Counted from the first letter of the stretch, positions 46,045 through 55,832 are shown. The stretch is DNA of 64,000 nt from Thermococcus celer Vu 13 = JCM 8558 (GCF_002214365.1 NZ_CP014854.1:682001-746000), one strand, 5' to 3'. The notes: generated by a model from the letters alone, not told the origin. Program-made: numbers and translations.

Positions 46045-48717
46045 ATGCTTCCCAAGACCTACGAGCCCGAAAAGATAGAGCCGAAGTGGCAGAAGTTCTG
46101 GCTGGACGAGAAGGTATACAAGTACGAGCTGGACGAAAAGCGGCCGAGCTACGCGATAGACACGCCCCCGCCGTTCACGAGCGGAACGCTCCACCTCGGC
46201 CACGTGCTCAGCCACACCTGGATAGACATAATCGCCCGCTACAAGAGGATGACAGGCTACAACGTGCTCTTCCCGCAGGGCTTCGACAACCACGGGCTTC
46301 CGACCGAGCTCAAGGTCGAGAAGGAGTTCGGAATCGGCAAGGACGAGCCCGAGAGGTTCCTCGAGAAGTGTGTCGAGTGGACCTGGCAGGCCATCGAGGC
46401 CATGCGCAACCAGTTCATAAGGATAGGCTACTCCGCCGACTGGGACCTCGAGTACCACACGATGGACGACTACTACAAAGCCGCCGTCCAGAAATCGCTC
46501 CTCGAGTTCTATAAGAAGGGCATGCTCTACCGCGACAAGCACCCGGTCTACTGGTGCCCGCGCTGCAGGACGAGCCTCGCCAAGGCGGAAGTGGGTTACG
46601 TCGAGGAGGACGGTTACCTCTACTACATCAAGCTCCCGCTCGCCGACGGTTCCGGTCACGTCCCCATAGCCACGACGAGGCCCGAGCTCATGCCTGCCTG
46701 TGTGGCCGTCTTCGTCCACCCGGACGATGAGAGGTACAAAGAGGTTGTCGGCAAGAAGGTGAAGCTCCCGATATTCGAGCGCGAGGTTCCGGTTCTGGCC
46801 GATAAGGACGTCGATCCATCGTTCGGAACGGGAGCGGTCTACAACTGTACCTACGGTGATGAACAGGACGTCGTCTGGCAGAAGCGCTACAACCTGCCCG
46901 TCATCATAGCCATCAACGAGGACGGGACTATGAACGAAAACGCCGGGCCGTACAGGGGCCTCAGGACGGAGGAGGCGAGGGAGGCCATCGCGAAGGACCT
47001 CGAGAGGATGGGCCTGCTCTACGACAGGAAGAGGATACACCACCGCGTGCTGAGGCACACCGAGAGGAGCTCCTGTATGGCGCCCATCGAACTGCTCCCC
47101 AAGACCCAGTGGTTCATCAAGGTGAGGGACTTCACGGACGAGATAGTCAGGGTGGCCGAGGAGATAAACTGGTACCCGAGCGACATGTTCCTCCGCCTGA
47201 AGGACTGGGCCGAGTCGATGGACTGGGACTGGGTAATAAGCCGCCAGAGGGTCTTTGGAACGCCCATCCCCTTCTGGGTATGCAAGAACGGCCACGTGAT
47301 CCCAGCCAGGGAAGAGGACCTTCCCGTCGACCCGCGCTTTGACAAGCCCCCCGTCGATAAGTGCCCCGTCTGCGGCGCCGAACTCGAGCCCGTAACCGAC
47401 GTCCTCGACTGCTGGGTCGACTCGAGCATAACGCCGCTTATAATAAGCAGGTGGCACGAGGCCATCAAGGGCAACGAGGAGGCAAAGCGCTGGTTCGAGC
47501 ACAACTTCCCGACCGCGCTGAGGCCCCAGGGAACTGACATCATAAGGACGTGGGCGTTCTACACGATATTCAGGACGTACACCCTCACCGGCGAGAAGCC
47601 CTGGAACGACGTCCTCATCAACGGAATGGTGGCCGGCCCGGACGGCAGGAAGATGAGCAAGAGCTACGGCAACGTTGTCGCCCCGGACGAGGTGATTCCC
47701 AAGTACGGCGCCGACGCCCTCAGGCTCTGGACCGCCCTTGCACCGCCCGGAGAGGACCACCCCTTCAAGTGGGAGACCGTTGACTACAACTACCGCTTCC
47801 TCCAGAAGGTCTGGAACATCTACCGCTTCGCCGAGAGACACCTGTCTGACTTCGACCCGGGCAACGCCCCGGAGGAGCTCGAGCCGCTCGACCGCTGGAT
47901 ACTGAGCAGGCTCCACCGTCTCATCAGGTTCGCCACGGAGGAGATGGAGCGCTACCGCTTCAACCTGCTCACGAGGGAGCTTATGAACTTCGTCTGGCAT
48001 GAGGTCGCCGACGACTACATCGAGATGATAAAGCACCGCCTCTACGGGGAGGACGAGGAGAGCAAGCTGAAGGCTAAGGCGGCGCTCTACGAGTTGCTCT
48101 ACAACGTTATGCTCCTGCTCGCGCCCCTGACGCCCCACATAACCGAGGAGCTCTATCAGGAGATCTTCAGGAACCGCGTCGGTGCGAAGAGCGTGCACCT
48201 CCTCGAGTGGCCGAAGTACGACGAGGGCAGAATAAGCGAGGAGGCCGAGAGGCTTGGAGAGCTGGCGAGGGAGATAATCGGCGCCATGAGGCGCTACAAG
48301 AACGGTCACGGCCTGTCCCTTAACGCCAAGCTCAAACACGTGGCCATCTACGCCACCGAGAGCTACGGGGCATTAAAGAGCATCGAGGGGGACATCGCGG
48401 GAACCATGAACATCGAGAGGCTCGAGATCATCAAGGGCGAGCCCGAGCTCGAGGAGCGCATCACGGAGATAAAGCCCAACTTCAGGACGGTCGGGCCGAG
48501 GTACGGAAAGCTGGTGCCGAAGATAACCGCATACCTCAAGGAGAACGCGGTGGAGGTCGCGAAGTCACTTAAGGAGAACGGAAAGGTCGAGTTCGAGGTC
48601 GACGGGCAGAAGGTCGAGCTCAGCAAAGACGACATCGTCATCAGGAAGGCGGTGTTCAGCGAGGGTGAAGAGGTCGAGACCGCCGTTGTCGGGGACGCGG
48701 TGATAGTGTTCTTCTGA
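46045..48717 (+). CDS. valS: Valyl-tRNA synthetase
   Basis: An 890-residue class Ia synthetase that charges tRNA-Val. The HIGH-type motif is PPPFTSGTLHLGHVLSH (about residues 37-53) and the KMSKS motif is DGRKMSKSYGN (about 533-543). The editing domain lies between (TTRPELMPACVAVFVHPDD, and FGTGAVYNCTYGDEQD), including the Asp that anchors mischarged threonine. Zinc-binding-like Cys pairs (WCPRCRTS, and CPVCGAEL) are visible. The anticodon-binding helical domain follows, with a short coiled region at the end. GGAGAGGTGGTAAC precedes the ATG. Length is normal for archaea. Confidence 0.98.
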   Translation: MLPKTYEPEKIEPKWQKFWLDEKVYKYELDEKRPSYAIDTPPPFTSGTLHLGHVLSHTWIDIIARYKRMTGYNVLFPQGFDNHGLPTELKVEKEFGIGKDEPERFLEKCVEWTWQAIEAMRNQFIRIGYSADWDLEYHTMDDYYKAAVQKSLLEFYKKGMLYRDKHPVYWCPRCRTSLAKAEVGYVEEDGYLYYIKLPLADGSGHVPIATTRPELMPACVAVFVHPDDERYKEVVGKKVKLPIFEREVPVLADKDVDPSFGTGAVYNCTYGDEQDVVWQKRYNLPVIIAINEDGTMNENAGPYRGLRTEEAREAIAKDLERMGLLYDRKRIHHRVLRHTERSSCMAPIELLPKTQWFIKVRDFTDEIVRVAEEINWYPSDMFLRLKDWAESMDWDWVISRQRVFGTPIPFWVCKNGHVIPAREEDLPVDPRFDKPPVDKCPVCGAELEPVTDVLDCWVDSSITPLIISRWHEAIKGNEEAKRWFEHNFPTALRPQGTDIIRTWAFYTIFRTYTLTGEKPWNDVLINGMVAGPDGRKMSKSYGNVVAPDEVIPKYGADALRLWTALAPPGEDHPFKWETVDYNYRFLQKVWNIYRFAERHLSDFDPGNAPEELEPLDRWILSRLHRLIRFATEEMERYRFNLLTRELMNFVWHEVADDYIEMIKHRLYGEDEESKLKAKAALYELLYNVMLLLAPLTPHITEELYQEIFRNRVGAKSVHLLEWPKYDEGRISEEAERLGELAREIIGAMRRYKNGHGLSLNAKLKHVAIYATESYGALKSIEGDIAGTMNIERLEIIKGEPELEERITEIKPNFRTVGPRYGKLVPKITAYLKENAVEVAKSLKENGKVEFEVDGQKVELSKDDIVIRKAVFSEGEEVETAVVGDAVIVFF

Positions 48718-48785
48718 TTCCCCGCCTTTCCCCCGGTTTTCTTTTGCTTCCCGTCTCGTTTGAATTTCCACTTATACGGAAGGAT

Positions 48786-49904
48786 TCAGCAGTTGTAGCA
48801 CAGCATCGCGGCCTTTTTGAGGAGGATGACGCGGTGGAGCTTTCCGTTTATCACCCGAGGGTTCGATATCTTGTTCAGGTGGTGGATCCGTCTCCGCTCG
48901 AGGGCCACCAGGTCGAGCTCTTGCAAAACCTTAACGAAGTCCTCCCACCGTATCCTTAGCCAGCGTGAGTACTCGTCGAAGAGCTCCTTCTCGACGACCC
49001 GGTAGGTTTTGCCGTTGATTTTGTAGCGAATCGCCCGCCGCGGAAGTTCCTTCCTGAGGCGCCAGCGGGCGTGGAGCGGCTCCTGGAACCCGTAAACGGC
49101 CTCGTCCATCGACTTCCCTTCCACCATCATGGCGAGGATTATCCCGACGATTCTGTTTATCCTGTCCGGGACGCCGATGACGTCCCCCTTCAGGACTATC
49201 TTCCGCCTGCGGACTTTAATTCCCCCTCTCTCGAGTTCCTCGCCTATTTTCGGTGTGGCCCCCCTCTTCTTTCCGGAGGTGTCAACTATGCCGCCTATGA
49301 CGAACGCTTTGGCCCTGAGGTCGTCCTCGCCTAAAACCTCGTCCGCCCAGGGGTCGAGGAGGACGACCTCGTCGATGCCGTTCTCCTTCAGGAACTCAGC
49401 AGTGGAACCTTCGTAGGCCGTTATCCTGTCGAGTGGGCCGTAGAAGAGCCTCTTAAACTCCTCGTTGGCGGGGGCGACGACGAGCTCCCTCCCCGTGAAG
49501 CGCTCCTTCAGGAGACCGTAGCTCTGGATCACCTGGAGGCATACCTTGCCCTTTTCCTTTTGAGTGTGCTCCCCCCAGAGCGAGAGGTCGATCACGAAGC
49601 GGGGCCACTCCGGGAGCCTTGAGCGGAGCTCCTCCGGAGAGAGAACGATCTCGAATTTCTCCGCCATGCAGAGGGGCGCGTAGGCGTAGTGGGAGCCTTC
49701 CACGCGGTTGCCGTTCAGGTCCCAGGCGACCGAGGTCTTCTCCGGAACGCGGAAGATGGCGCCCTTGCCGTTGATCATCTCAAGCGCGACGTCCTGGAGT
49801 TTGTTCCTTGACTTCCGGAACCGCTTTGAGAGCACCCCGAAGCTCTCGATTCCCCTCTCCCTCAACGCGTCCCTGAGAACATCGGCGAGCGTTTTCATGG
49901 TCAT
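48786..49904 (-). CDS. trm10: tRNA m1G9/m1A9 methyltransferase Trm10
   Basis: A 372-residue archaeal Trm10, a SPOUT-fold enzyme that methylates N1 of purine 9 in tRNAs. The central SPOUT domain (about residues 90-280) includes FVIDLSLWGEHTQKEKG and the cofactor knot segment FVIGGIVDTSGKKRG. The N- and C-terminal extensions match the Thermococcus kodakarensis enzyme, reported to act on both G9 and A9; dual specificity here is inferred. ATG 49904 and ATG 49898 are both possible, and no ribosome site is visible, so it may be leaderless. Divergent from the GT-C gene at 49986. Confidence 0.93.
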   Translation of the reverse strand: MTMKTLADVLRDALRERGIESFGVLSKRFRKSRNKLQDVALEMINGKGAIFRVPEKTSVAWDLNGNRVEGSHYAYAPLCMAEKFEIVLSPEELRSRLPEWPRFVIDLSLWGEHTQKEKGKVCLQVIQSYGLLKERFTGRELVVAPANEEFKRLFYGPLDRITAYEGSTAEFLKENGIDEVVLLDPWADEVLGEDDLRAKAFVIGGIVDTSGKKRGATPKIGEELERGGIKVRRRKIVLKGDVIGVPDRINRIVGIILAMMVEGKSMDEAVYGFQEPLHARWRLRKELPRRAIRYKINGKTYRVVEKELFDEYSRWLRIRWEDFVKVLQELDLVALERRRIHHLNKISNPRVINGKLHRVILLKKAAMLCYNC

Positions 49905-49985
49905 CGGTTGGGGGTCGGACTGGGGTTTAAAAGGTTTGCGCGGTTTGGGCCAAGTTTTTAATACTTTAATCCCAGTTCGCCTGTG

Positions 49986-51473
49986 ATGAGGTCAAAGAAT
50001 GAAGGTTTCAAGGGTTTAATGGAGCAGGAGCTAACCGTGCTTTTGGCCTACCTTCTTGGCTTAGCCGCCCTCATAACGTTCCCCTACTTCCTGACCCGTA
50101 GGACTCCTCCCGGTTACATTATCGGGGGTGACACCCTCGTCCACGCCGCGATCTCAAGGGGGATACTCCTCGGGAGAAACCCCTTTCTCGATCAGACCTA
50201 CAACGTTCCGCCCAACTGGTACCCCTTCCTCTATCACCTCATCGTGGCAGGAACCTCAAAGGTTTTGGGGTTCTCAATAGAGGAGAGCATGATATTCCTC
50301 CAGGTGGTGTTCACGATCTCCATGCTTCTCGTTGTTTTCTACGTGGCCAAAGAGCTGTGGGGAGGGCTGGCTGGAATCGGGGCTATGGCCCTTTCGTTTC
50401 TGCTTTTGACTGCACATAGATACCCGAACCCCAAGGAACTGGCTCCGTTGCTCGGTCTCATCTCTTTCTTCCTCTTCGCAAGGTCGAGGTTCTGGCTCTC
50501 CGGGCTCGCCATGGGGTTCGCGTTCTGGACGCACTTCGGGTTCGTTCTCCCGATCGCTGGCCTTCCTTTGGTTATGTTCATGATCAAGCGCGATAAACGC
50601 TATTTGATCCCCCTTCTTGTCTCCTTCCTTGTATTCCTGCCGTTCGTAATCAACGCAGCGCTCCACGCCCAGAATCCACCCCGAATAGAAGACATATACC
50701 GATTCTGGGAGACCGATACACCTGAGAAAAAGCTTCTTAGCCTTATGCCATCCCTTTATCTCCTTCCTTTTGTTGGCGTTGGCCTGTTAAAGTGGGCCAG
50801 ACGGAGAGATCCTTACGCTGACGAACTCCTGATCTTGATTGTCCTAATCTGGCTCGCGAGACTCTCTCCCATACTCCTGAAGCCATTTGGAATCGAGCTC
50901 TGGTCGTCCAGATTCACCGGACTTCTCCCTTACTCCTACATCCTGCTGTCGGCTTACGGCATCTCGGGGGTTGATGTCTCCAGCATTAAAGTTAAAGCCG
51001 TAGTCCTCGGCACTCTGCTTATTGTGCTCCCGCTTGCGGGGGCATTGAACTTTTGGGACTCCGTGAACGGTGATGGCTTCGTGAAGGTATCGGAGATGGA
51101 TTTCGATCACTACTATCCACCGGAGCATTTCCCTGAAATCGCCAGTTGGATCATCCAGAACACCGGGCGCGATGACGTTGTGGCGACCAGTGAGGAAGCT
51201 GGGATGATGCTAAACGCCATGACGGGCAGGCCGATAATTGCAACGCTCTACGGACACGGCAACGTCTTCCTCAACAACGAAAAACGAAGACATGACCTTA
51301 GAACATTGTTCGCGGGGAACTGCAAGGAGAAGGAATCGGTAATAAGAAGGTACAGAGTTAAGTACATAGTAGTTGACCCATTCGTGCTTCAAAAGTGGGG
51401 AAGGACTAACATGTCGTGCGTCGCCCATCCCGTTTATACTGTGGGAGATGTGGTAGTTATGGAGGTGAGGTGA
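49986..51473 (+). CDS. GT-C type membrane glycosyltransferase
   Basis: A 495-residue protein with 10-12 membrane helices followed by a soluble C-terminal domain of about 120 residues (from FDHYYPPEHFPEIASWI). The first extracytoplasmic loop, YIIGGDTLVHAAISRGILLG, carries the Asp-X3-His arrangement expected for the metal/donor site of GT-C enzymes that use polyprenyl-phosphate sugars. It may decorate lipids or surface proteins; acceptor unknown. TATA (GTTTTTAATAC, 49953-49963) puts the start near 49983, so ATG 49986 may be leaderless. Codon use is somewhat less GC-biased than in neighbours. Its stop abuts the next start. Confidence 0.82.
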   Translation: MRSKNEGFKGLMEQELTVLLAYLLGLAALITFPYFLTRRTPPGYIIGGDTLVHAAISRGILLGRNPFLDQTYNVPPNWYPFLYHLIVAGTSKVLGFSIEESMIFLQVVFTISMLLVVFYVAKELWGGLAGIGAMALSFLLLTAHRYPNPKELAPLLGLISFFLFARSRFWLSGLAMGFAFWTHFGFVLPIAGLPLVMFMIKRDKRYLIPLLVSFLVFLPFVINAALHAQNPPRIEDIYRFWETDTPEKKLLSLMPSLYLLPFVGVGLLKWARRRDPYADELLILIVLIWLARLSPILLKPFGIELWSSRFTGLLPYSYILLSAYGISGVDVSSIKVKAVVLGTLLIVLPLAGALNFWDSVNGDGFVKVSEMDFDHYYPPEHFPEIASWIIQNTGRDDVVATSEEAGMMLNAMTGRPIIATLYGHGNVFLNNEKRRHDLRTLFAGNCKEKESVIRRYRVKYIVVDPFVLQKWGRTNMSCVAHPVYTVGDVVVMEVR

Positions 51474-51851
51474 GTGAAGCTCCTGTCGTATGGTGTTTTG
51501 GGAACCTGCATACTGATCAGCGGTGTTACCCCCATACTGTTCAAGGTGGGGATGAACGCGGTCGGAAGTCTCGATACCATGGACCGGCTGTTGTCCCTCA
51601 GGACGGTTAAACTCGTGCTCTCCAATAAGTACATCCTGGCCGGCATCGCCCTTTATCTGGGATCCTCGATCCTGTGGCTAATTGGCCTCTCGATGCTGGA
51701 TGTGAGCCTGATGTATCCTCTTTTGAGCCTGGCCTACGTTGTAACCACCGTGCTGGCGGTTTTGGTTCTCAATGAACCGGTGAGAATGAGCCGCTGGATG
51801 GGGGTGATCCTCATAATACTCGGAAGCATCCTGACGGGGCTTAACAGGTAG
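51474..51851 (+). CDS. Small four-helix EamA/SMR-like transporter
   Basis: A 125-residue membrane protein with four helices, starting with GTG directly after the GT-C stop (TGAGTG), behind GGAGGTGAGG. Its features (SLMYPLLSLAYVVTTVLAVL, then NEPVRMSRWMGVILIILGS) are those of ArnE/ArnF-like and SMR-type small transporters. In bacteria ArnE/ArnF flip an undecaprenyl-phosphate sugar used by the GT-C enzyme ArnT, so here it is likely the flippase partner of the upstream enzyme. That pairing is an inference from operon structure and fold. Confidence 0.82.
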   Translation: MKLLSYGVLGTCILISGVTPILFKVGMNAVGSLDTMDRLLSLRTVKLVLSNKYILAGIALYLGSSILWLIGLSMLDVSLMYPLLSLAYVVTTVLAVLVLNEPVRMSRWMGVILIILGSILTGLNR

Positions 51852-51868
51852 TAAATTCGGCAGAATTC

Positions 51869-51946
51869 TGGTGCCCCGGCCGGGATTTGAACCCGGGGCG
51901 CGGGCTCGAAAGGCCCGCATGTTTGACCGGGCTACACCACCGGGGC
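51869..51946 (-). tRNA. tRNA-Glu (UUC)
   Basis: Read on the minus strand from 51946, the acceptor stem GCCCCGG pairs with CCGGGGC, followed by A and an encoded CCA (51871-51869). The anticodon stem is CGGGC/GCCCG with loop CUUUCGA, giving anticodon UUC. The T arm CCGGGTTCAAATCCCGG is standard. It lies 17 bases beyond the stop of the small transporter and is transcribed convergently to it. No intron is present. Confidence 0.97.
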
Positions 51947-51964
51947 AGTGGCGCGTCCACTCTC

Positions 51965-52759
51965 CTAACCCTTGGCAGGACTTAAAAGTTTTTCGGTATT
52001 GTCATGGGAGAGAGTCCGATTTAGCACCAAACGTACGCCGTAACGCCTCAGATGTTGGCGTATAACCTCAAGCTCTCCGTTTGGGGAGCAATGAACACCG
52101 CACCACCCTTCATCCCTCGGGGAGACCATTGGGGGACCTATCAGGGGGTTCAGAACCACGTAGAAATCCCCGTGTCCCTCGAGATGGCCGAGGGCCTCGT
52201 CGATGTACCTCAAGACCTCGCCCGCGGGGAAACCCCTGGGCACCGGGATCCTGAGTTCCAGGGGAATCGAGCTGTCGGTTATAATGTCGAGACTCCGGAG
52301 GAAAAGCCCCCAGAGTTTCCAGCTTACCTCTTCCGGGAGCCCGTAGAGGTGGAACGGCGGGGATTTCAGGTCGGTGGCCACGTGGTCAATCAAACCCTCA
52401 TCCACAAGCTTTCGCAGGGGCCCCACGAGCGTTCCATTAGTGTTCAGGCTGATCCTAACGCCGGTTTCCTTGACCTTCCTCAGCAGGGGCACCAGCTCCC
52501 GCCACTGGAGGAGGGGCTCTCCCCCGGTTATGTGCAGGTAGTCGATCAGAAATGCGCTTTCCCGCAGGTCTTCCATGAGTCGGGCCTCGTCCAGCCCGGT
52601 GCACCCTTTCCCTTCAGCTATCACCCAGTTGTGGCAGAAGGGGCACTCCAGGTTGCACCCGCAGAGCCACAGGGTGAAAGTGACTTTTCCGTGGACGTCC
52701 ACCATACTGACGCTCTTCCACCCTGCCGTGAGCATGGGCATCACCCGACCAAAATTCAT
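51965..52759 (-). CDS. nrdG: Anaerobic RNR activating radical-SAM enzyme
   Basis: A 264-residue radical SAM protein that generates the glycyl radical of the anaerobic ribonucleotide reductase. The 4Fe-4S motif is CNLECPFCHNW (Cys-X3-Cys-X2-Cys), followed by LHITGGEPLLQW and ISLNTNGTL of the SAM-binding core. It lies 6 bases after the nrdD stop in the same direction, so the pair is one operon. The C-terminal part has a Cys/His stretch (GWCGVHCSPNG). It is longer than bacterial NrdG and closer to pyruvate-formate-lyase-activase-like archaeal versions. Its end is 18 bases from the tRNA-Glu 5' end. Confidence 0.93.
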   Translation of the reverse strand: MNFGRVMPMLTAGWKSVSMVDVHGKVTFTLWLCGCNLECPFCHNWVIAEGKGCTGLDEARLMEDLRESAFLIDYLHITGGEPLLQWRELVPLLRKVKETGVRISLNTNGTLVGPLRKLVDEGLIDHVATDLKSPPFHLYGLPEEVSWKLWGLFLRSLDIITDSSIPLELRIPVPRGFPAGEVLRYIDEALGHLEGHGDFYVVLNPLIGPPMVSPRDEGWCGVHCSPNGELEVIRQHLRRYGVRLVLNRTLSHDNTEKLLSPAKG

Positions 52760-52765
52760 AGGAAA

Positions 52766-54616
52766 TCAGGGGGAGTAGTGCCTCCTCGTCCAGAACTCCC
52801 TCTTTCTGAATGGATTCCAGTTCCTCAACGGCCTGTAGTAACCGATTATCCTGCTCCATATCTCCACGCTATCGCTCCCGCAACGCGGACAGTGGGTGTA
52901 GAGGCCAGTCGTCGAGTATCCACATCCGTTGCACACCGTTACCGCAGGGGTGTAGCTCCAGTAGACGAGCTCCGTTTTAAGAAGCCGTTTGGTGAGCCTC
53001 GCCAGGGCCTCCGGGTCGGGTTCCTCTCCGAGGAATATGTGCATCATGACTCCACCGGTGAAGGTCTTCTGGACCCTCTCCTCTATCCGTATCCTGTCCG
53101 CCAGCTCGAGCTCCCCGTAGTAGGGGGCTATGCTCGTTGAATAGATGGGGTTCTCCACGTCTGTGAGGTAGTCTTTAAGGTCGGGGAACTCCCTCAGATC
53201 CTTTATCGCGAGCTTTGCCGCGGCGCTCTCACCCGGCACTTCCTCCACGTTCCAGGGGGTTCCCTCCTCCTTCATCCATGTCCTTGCCCTCTCCGTGGCA
53301 AACTCCACCATTTTAGCCATGAGCTCCGTGGCTCTGGCCCACTCCTTTCTCGTTCCCTCCGTCCACAGCTCGGGGCTGTTGAGGTAGATGGCCGCGGCCT
53401 CCGGGAGTCCCAGAATGCCTATTGTGTTGAAATGACTCGACGGGAACTCCTCGAGGTATCTCAGTATCATCCCGTACACCAGGGGGTAGTTGGTTAAAAG
53501 CCTAACATAACGCTCGCGGAACCACGAGGTGGTATCGTGTGCCATCGACAGGGTTCTCTCGTACTCCTCCCAGAATCTATCGTCGTCGCCCTTCGATTTG
53601 AGCGCCAGCCTCGGAAGGTTCACGGTGGTCACGTTCACGGAGCCGGTGATGTCGGGCATCGCCCAGAGACCCCCGAAACGCTGACGTTCCATCCGTTCCA
53701 TGGCCGTTTCTTCCACACCCTTTCCAATGCCGAAAGTGTAATCCATCTCGTTCTTGTCTATCACGATCCTGCAACACATGGCGTAGCTCGCATCGGGGTC
53801 AACAACGTTTGTGTTGAGCCAGTAAAAGCTTCCCCGCTTGGCGGCGGTTGTGAAGACCGCTTCGAAGACCTCCGGATCGTTCCAGATCATATCCGCGGTC
53901 GTCATTATGGTGGGTATCGGGAAAGTGAAGGGCTGACCCTTCGCGTCGCCCTCTTTTAGGACGTTCGTCAGCGCTATCACGAACTTCTTCGCTTCCTCCT
54001 CGTACTCTCCAAGCGGCGCGATGTTTTTGCCTCCGTAAACCGCGTAATCGCCTTCCAGCATCTTCCGCGGGGCGTCCAGTGTCATGGTGAAGTTCGTGAA
54101 GGGGGTTTGCATGCCGATCCTCGACGGGTAATTCAGGTTGAAGACCAGCCTCTGTATCTGCTGTTCTATCCGCCGCTCATCCAGGCCGTCCTTCCTGATG
54201 AAGGGCCCGGCGTACCATTCCACGCTCGAGAGCGCCTGTGCCCCGGAGAAGTAGTGTTGCATGGTTACGAGGTAGTTGGCCACGTGATCCACGAAGGTAT
54301 CGAAGTGCCTGGCGGGCCTGGAGCTCACGGTGGGTGTACTGAGGCCCCTCTCAAGGAGCCTGGAGACACTGTGTCCCGAACAGTAGGGTATGTAGAGGCT
54401 GTAGGGCAGTTTGTGGATGTAAACGTCGCCCCCGGAATGTGCCCGCAGGTACTCCCCTGGAATCAAAGAGAGGTGTTCCTTCAGGGCACCCTCCATAACG
54501 TGGGCGAAAAAGCCTGTGGGCCCGGGATATCGGTTCGCGTTCTCCAGAACGTCCAGACTGCCCCACCTTGAGTATTCCGCCATAACCCCATCAAATGCCT
54601 TTGGCTCCTCGCTCAT
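52766..54616 (-). CDS. nrdD: Anaerobic ribonucleoside-triphosphate reductase
   Basis: A 616-residue class III ribonucleotide reductase that makes deoxynucleotides without oxygen through a glycyl radical. The C-terminal zinc ribbon CNGCGYSTTGLYTHCPRC is followed by the radical loop SRIIGYYRPLRNW, in which the Gly of RIIGY carries the radical. The core includes QTPFTNFTMTLDAP. The N-terminal ATP-cone seen in many bacterial NrdDs is absent. ATG 54616 follows GGTGAGAACG; GTG 54625 would overlap that site. A TATA on the minus strand (GATTTTTAACC near 54665) drives it. Followed by nrdG. Confidence 0.95.
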   Translation of the reverse strand: MSEEPKAFDGVMAEYSRWGSLDVLENANRYPGPTGFFAHVMEGALKEHLSLIPGEYLRAHSGGDVYIHKLPYSLYIPYCSGHSVSRLLERGLSTPTVSSRPARHFDTFVDHVANYLVTMQHYFSGAQALSSVEWYAGPFIRKDGLDERRIEQQIQRLVFNLNYPSRIGMQTPFTNFTMTLDAPRKMLEGDYAVYGGKNIAPLGEYEEEAKKFVIALTNVLKEGDAKGQPFTFPIPTIMTTADMIWNDPEVFEAVFTTAAKRGSFYWLNTNVVDPDASYAMCCRIVIDKNEMDYTFGIGKGVEETAMERMERQRFGGLWAMPDITGSVNVTTVNLPRLALKSKGDDDRFWEEYERTLSMAHDTTSWFRERYVRLLTNYPLVYGMILRYLEEFPSSHFNTIGILGLPEAAAIYLNSPELWTEGTRKEWARATELMAKMVEFATERARTWMKEEGTPWNVEEVPGESAAAKLAIKDLREFPDLKDYLTDVENPIYSTSIAPYYGELELADRIRIEERVQKTFTGGVMMHIFLGEEPDPEALARLTKRLLKTELVYWSYTPAVTVCNGCGYSTTGLYTHCPRCGSDSVEIWSRIIGYYRPLRNWNPFRKREFWTRRHYSP

Positions 54617-54810
54617 CGTTCTCACCTATTGGATATTTTATCCAGATAGTAGGGGAGGCGAGAGGTTAAAAATCGTTTCCATTTACTCATGCTAATAGTT
54701 GACAACGGCCCGAGAAATCCTTGAGGAAATGACGGTTATGGATGCCAAGCTCGTAACCGCACACGTGCAAACACGCAAACTTTTTAGACTCAACTACCGC
54801 CATACCCTTG

Positions 54811-55806
54811 ATGATGGGGGTTAGGGTCCACAGGCGGGATGGGGAGAGGGTAAGGAGACTGCTCGCAGAGCTCGGTCTCCTGGATACTGGGCGTAAAATC
54901 AGGAGAGAGGGTGAATTTTTGATCTTCCCCGTAAAAGGGCCTATCGAAGGGTTCGAGATCGTCGAGACGGAGTTCGAACCCGCTGAGAGGAGAGCCCACA
55001 GCTACCGCGAGGTCGTTGAGGTTCCGGAGGAACTGAAACCCCTCCTCCCGAGCTCCTTCGACGTAATCGGGGATATAGCCATAATCGAGCTCCCCGAGGG
55101 GCTGATGGAATACGGAAAGGCCATCGGCGAGGCCATCCTAAAGGTCCACCGCCACATAAGGGCCGTCTTCGCCAAGGGGGGTAAAGTCTCCGGCGAGTAC
55201 AGGGTTAGAGAGCTCGTTCACCTCGCGGGAGAGGAAAGGACCGAAACCCTCCACCGCGAGAACGGAATAAGGCTGAGGCTCGACGTTTCCAGGGTTTACT
55301 TCTCCCCCCGCCTGGCAACGGAGAGGATGAGGATTTTTAGAAAATCCCGGCCGGGAGAGGTTGTATTCGACATGTTCGCGGGCGTCGGTCCCTACTCGAT
55401 ACTCCTGGCGAAAAAAGCTGAACTCGTCTTCGCCTGTGACATCAACCCCTGGGCCGTCCGCTACCTCGAGGAGAACGTAAGGCTGAACAGGACTAACAAC
55501 GTCGTGCCCATCCTCGGGGACGTTCGGAAGGTCGCGGGGAGAGTCGAGGCCGACCGCGTCGTAATGAACCTCCCCAAGTTCGCGGACCGCTTCCTGCGGG
55601 AGGCGATGCTGAGCGTCAGGAACGGTGGCATCGTCCACTACTACGGCTTCGGCCCCGAGGAGGATCTCTTCTCGGAGCATGAGGGGAAGATAAAGGCCGT
55701 CGCCGGAGAGCTGGGGTTTGGGGTTGAGATCCTCGAGAGGCGAAAGGTCCGCCCATACGCGCCGAGGCAGTTCAACATCGCGGTGGACTTCAGGGTTCTG
55801 AAGTAG
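54811..55806 (+). CDS. trm5: tRNA (guanine37-N1)-methyltransferase, Trm5 family
   Basis: A 331-residue class I methyltransferase of the archaeal Trm5 family, which makes m1G37 next to the anticodon and, in the Trm5a subtype, also acts on wyosine precursors. The N-terminal D1 domain (about 1-70), the RVYFSPRLATERMR segment, the SAM motif VVFDMFAGVGPYSILLAKK and motif NLPKFADRFL are present. Thermococcales carry more than one Trm5 type, and I cannot tell which this is. TATA (CTTTTTAG, 54779-54786) lies 25-32 bases before ATG 54811, indicating a leaderless start; ATG 54814 is an alternative. A 7-bp hairpin follows the stop. Confidence 0.92.
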   Translation: MMGVRVHRRDGERVRRLLAELGLLDTGRKIRREGEFLIFPVKGPIEGFEIVETEFEPAERRAHSYREVVEVPEELKPLLPSSFDVIGDIAIIELPEGLMEYGKAIGEAILKVHRHIRAVFAKGGKVSGEYRVRELVHLAGEERTETLHRENGIRLRLDVSRVYFSPRLATERMRIFRKSRPGEVVFDMFAGVGPYSILLAKKAELVFACDINPWAVRYLEENVRLNRTNNVVPILGDVRKVAGRVEADRVVMNLPKFADRFLREAMLSVRNGGIVHYYGFGPEEDLFSEHEGKIKAVAGELGFGVEILERRKVRPYAPRQFNIAVDFRVLK

Positions 55807-55832
55807 CGTTTCGCCGAAAAGCGTGGATTAAA

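Noticed and set aside
45814-48339. 841-codon minus-strand frame opposite valS
   Set aside because: It is antisense to an unmistakable valyl-tRNA synthetase and has no start context.
54626-54810. C/D box sRNA between nrdD and trm5
   Set aside because: ATGA-like strings occur, but there is no paired C and D box at the right distance.
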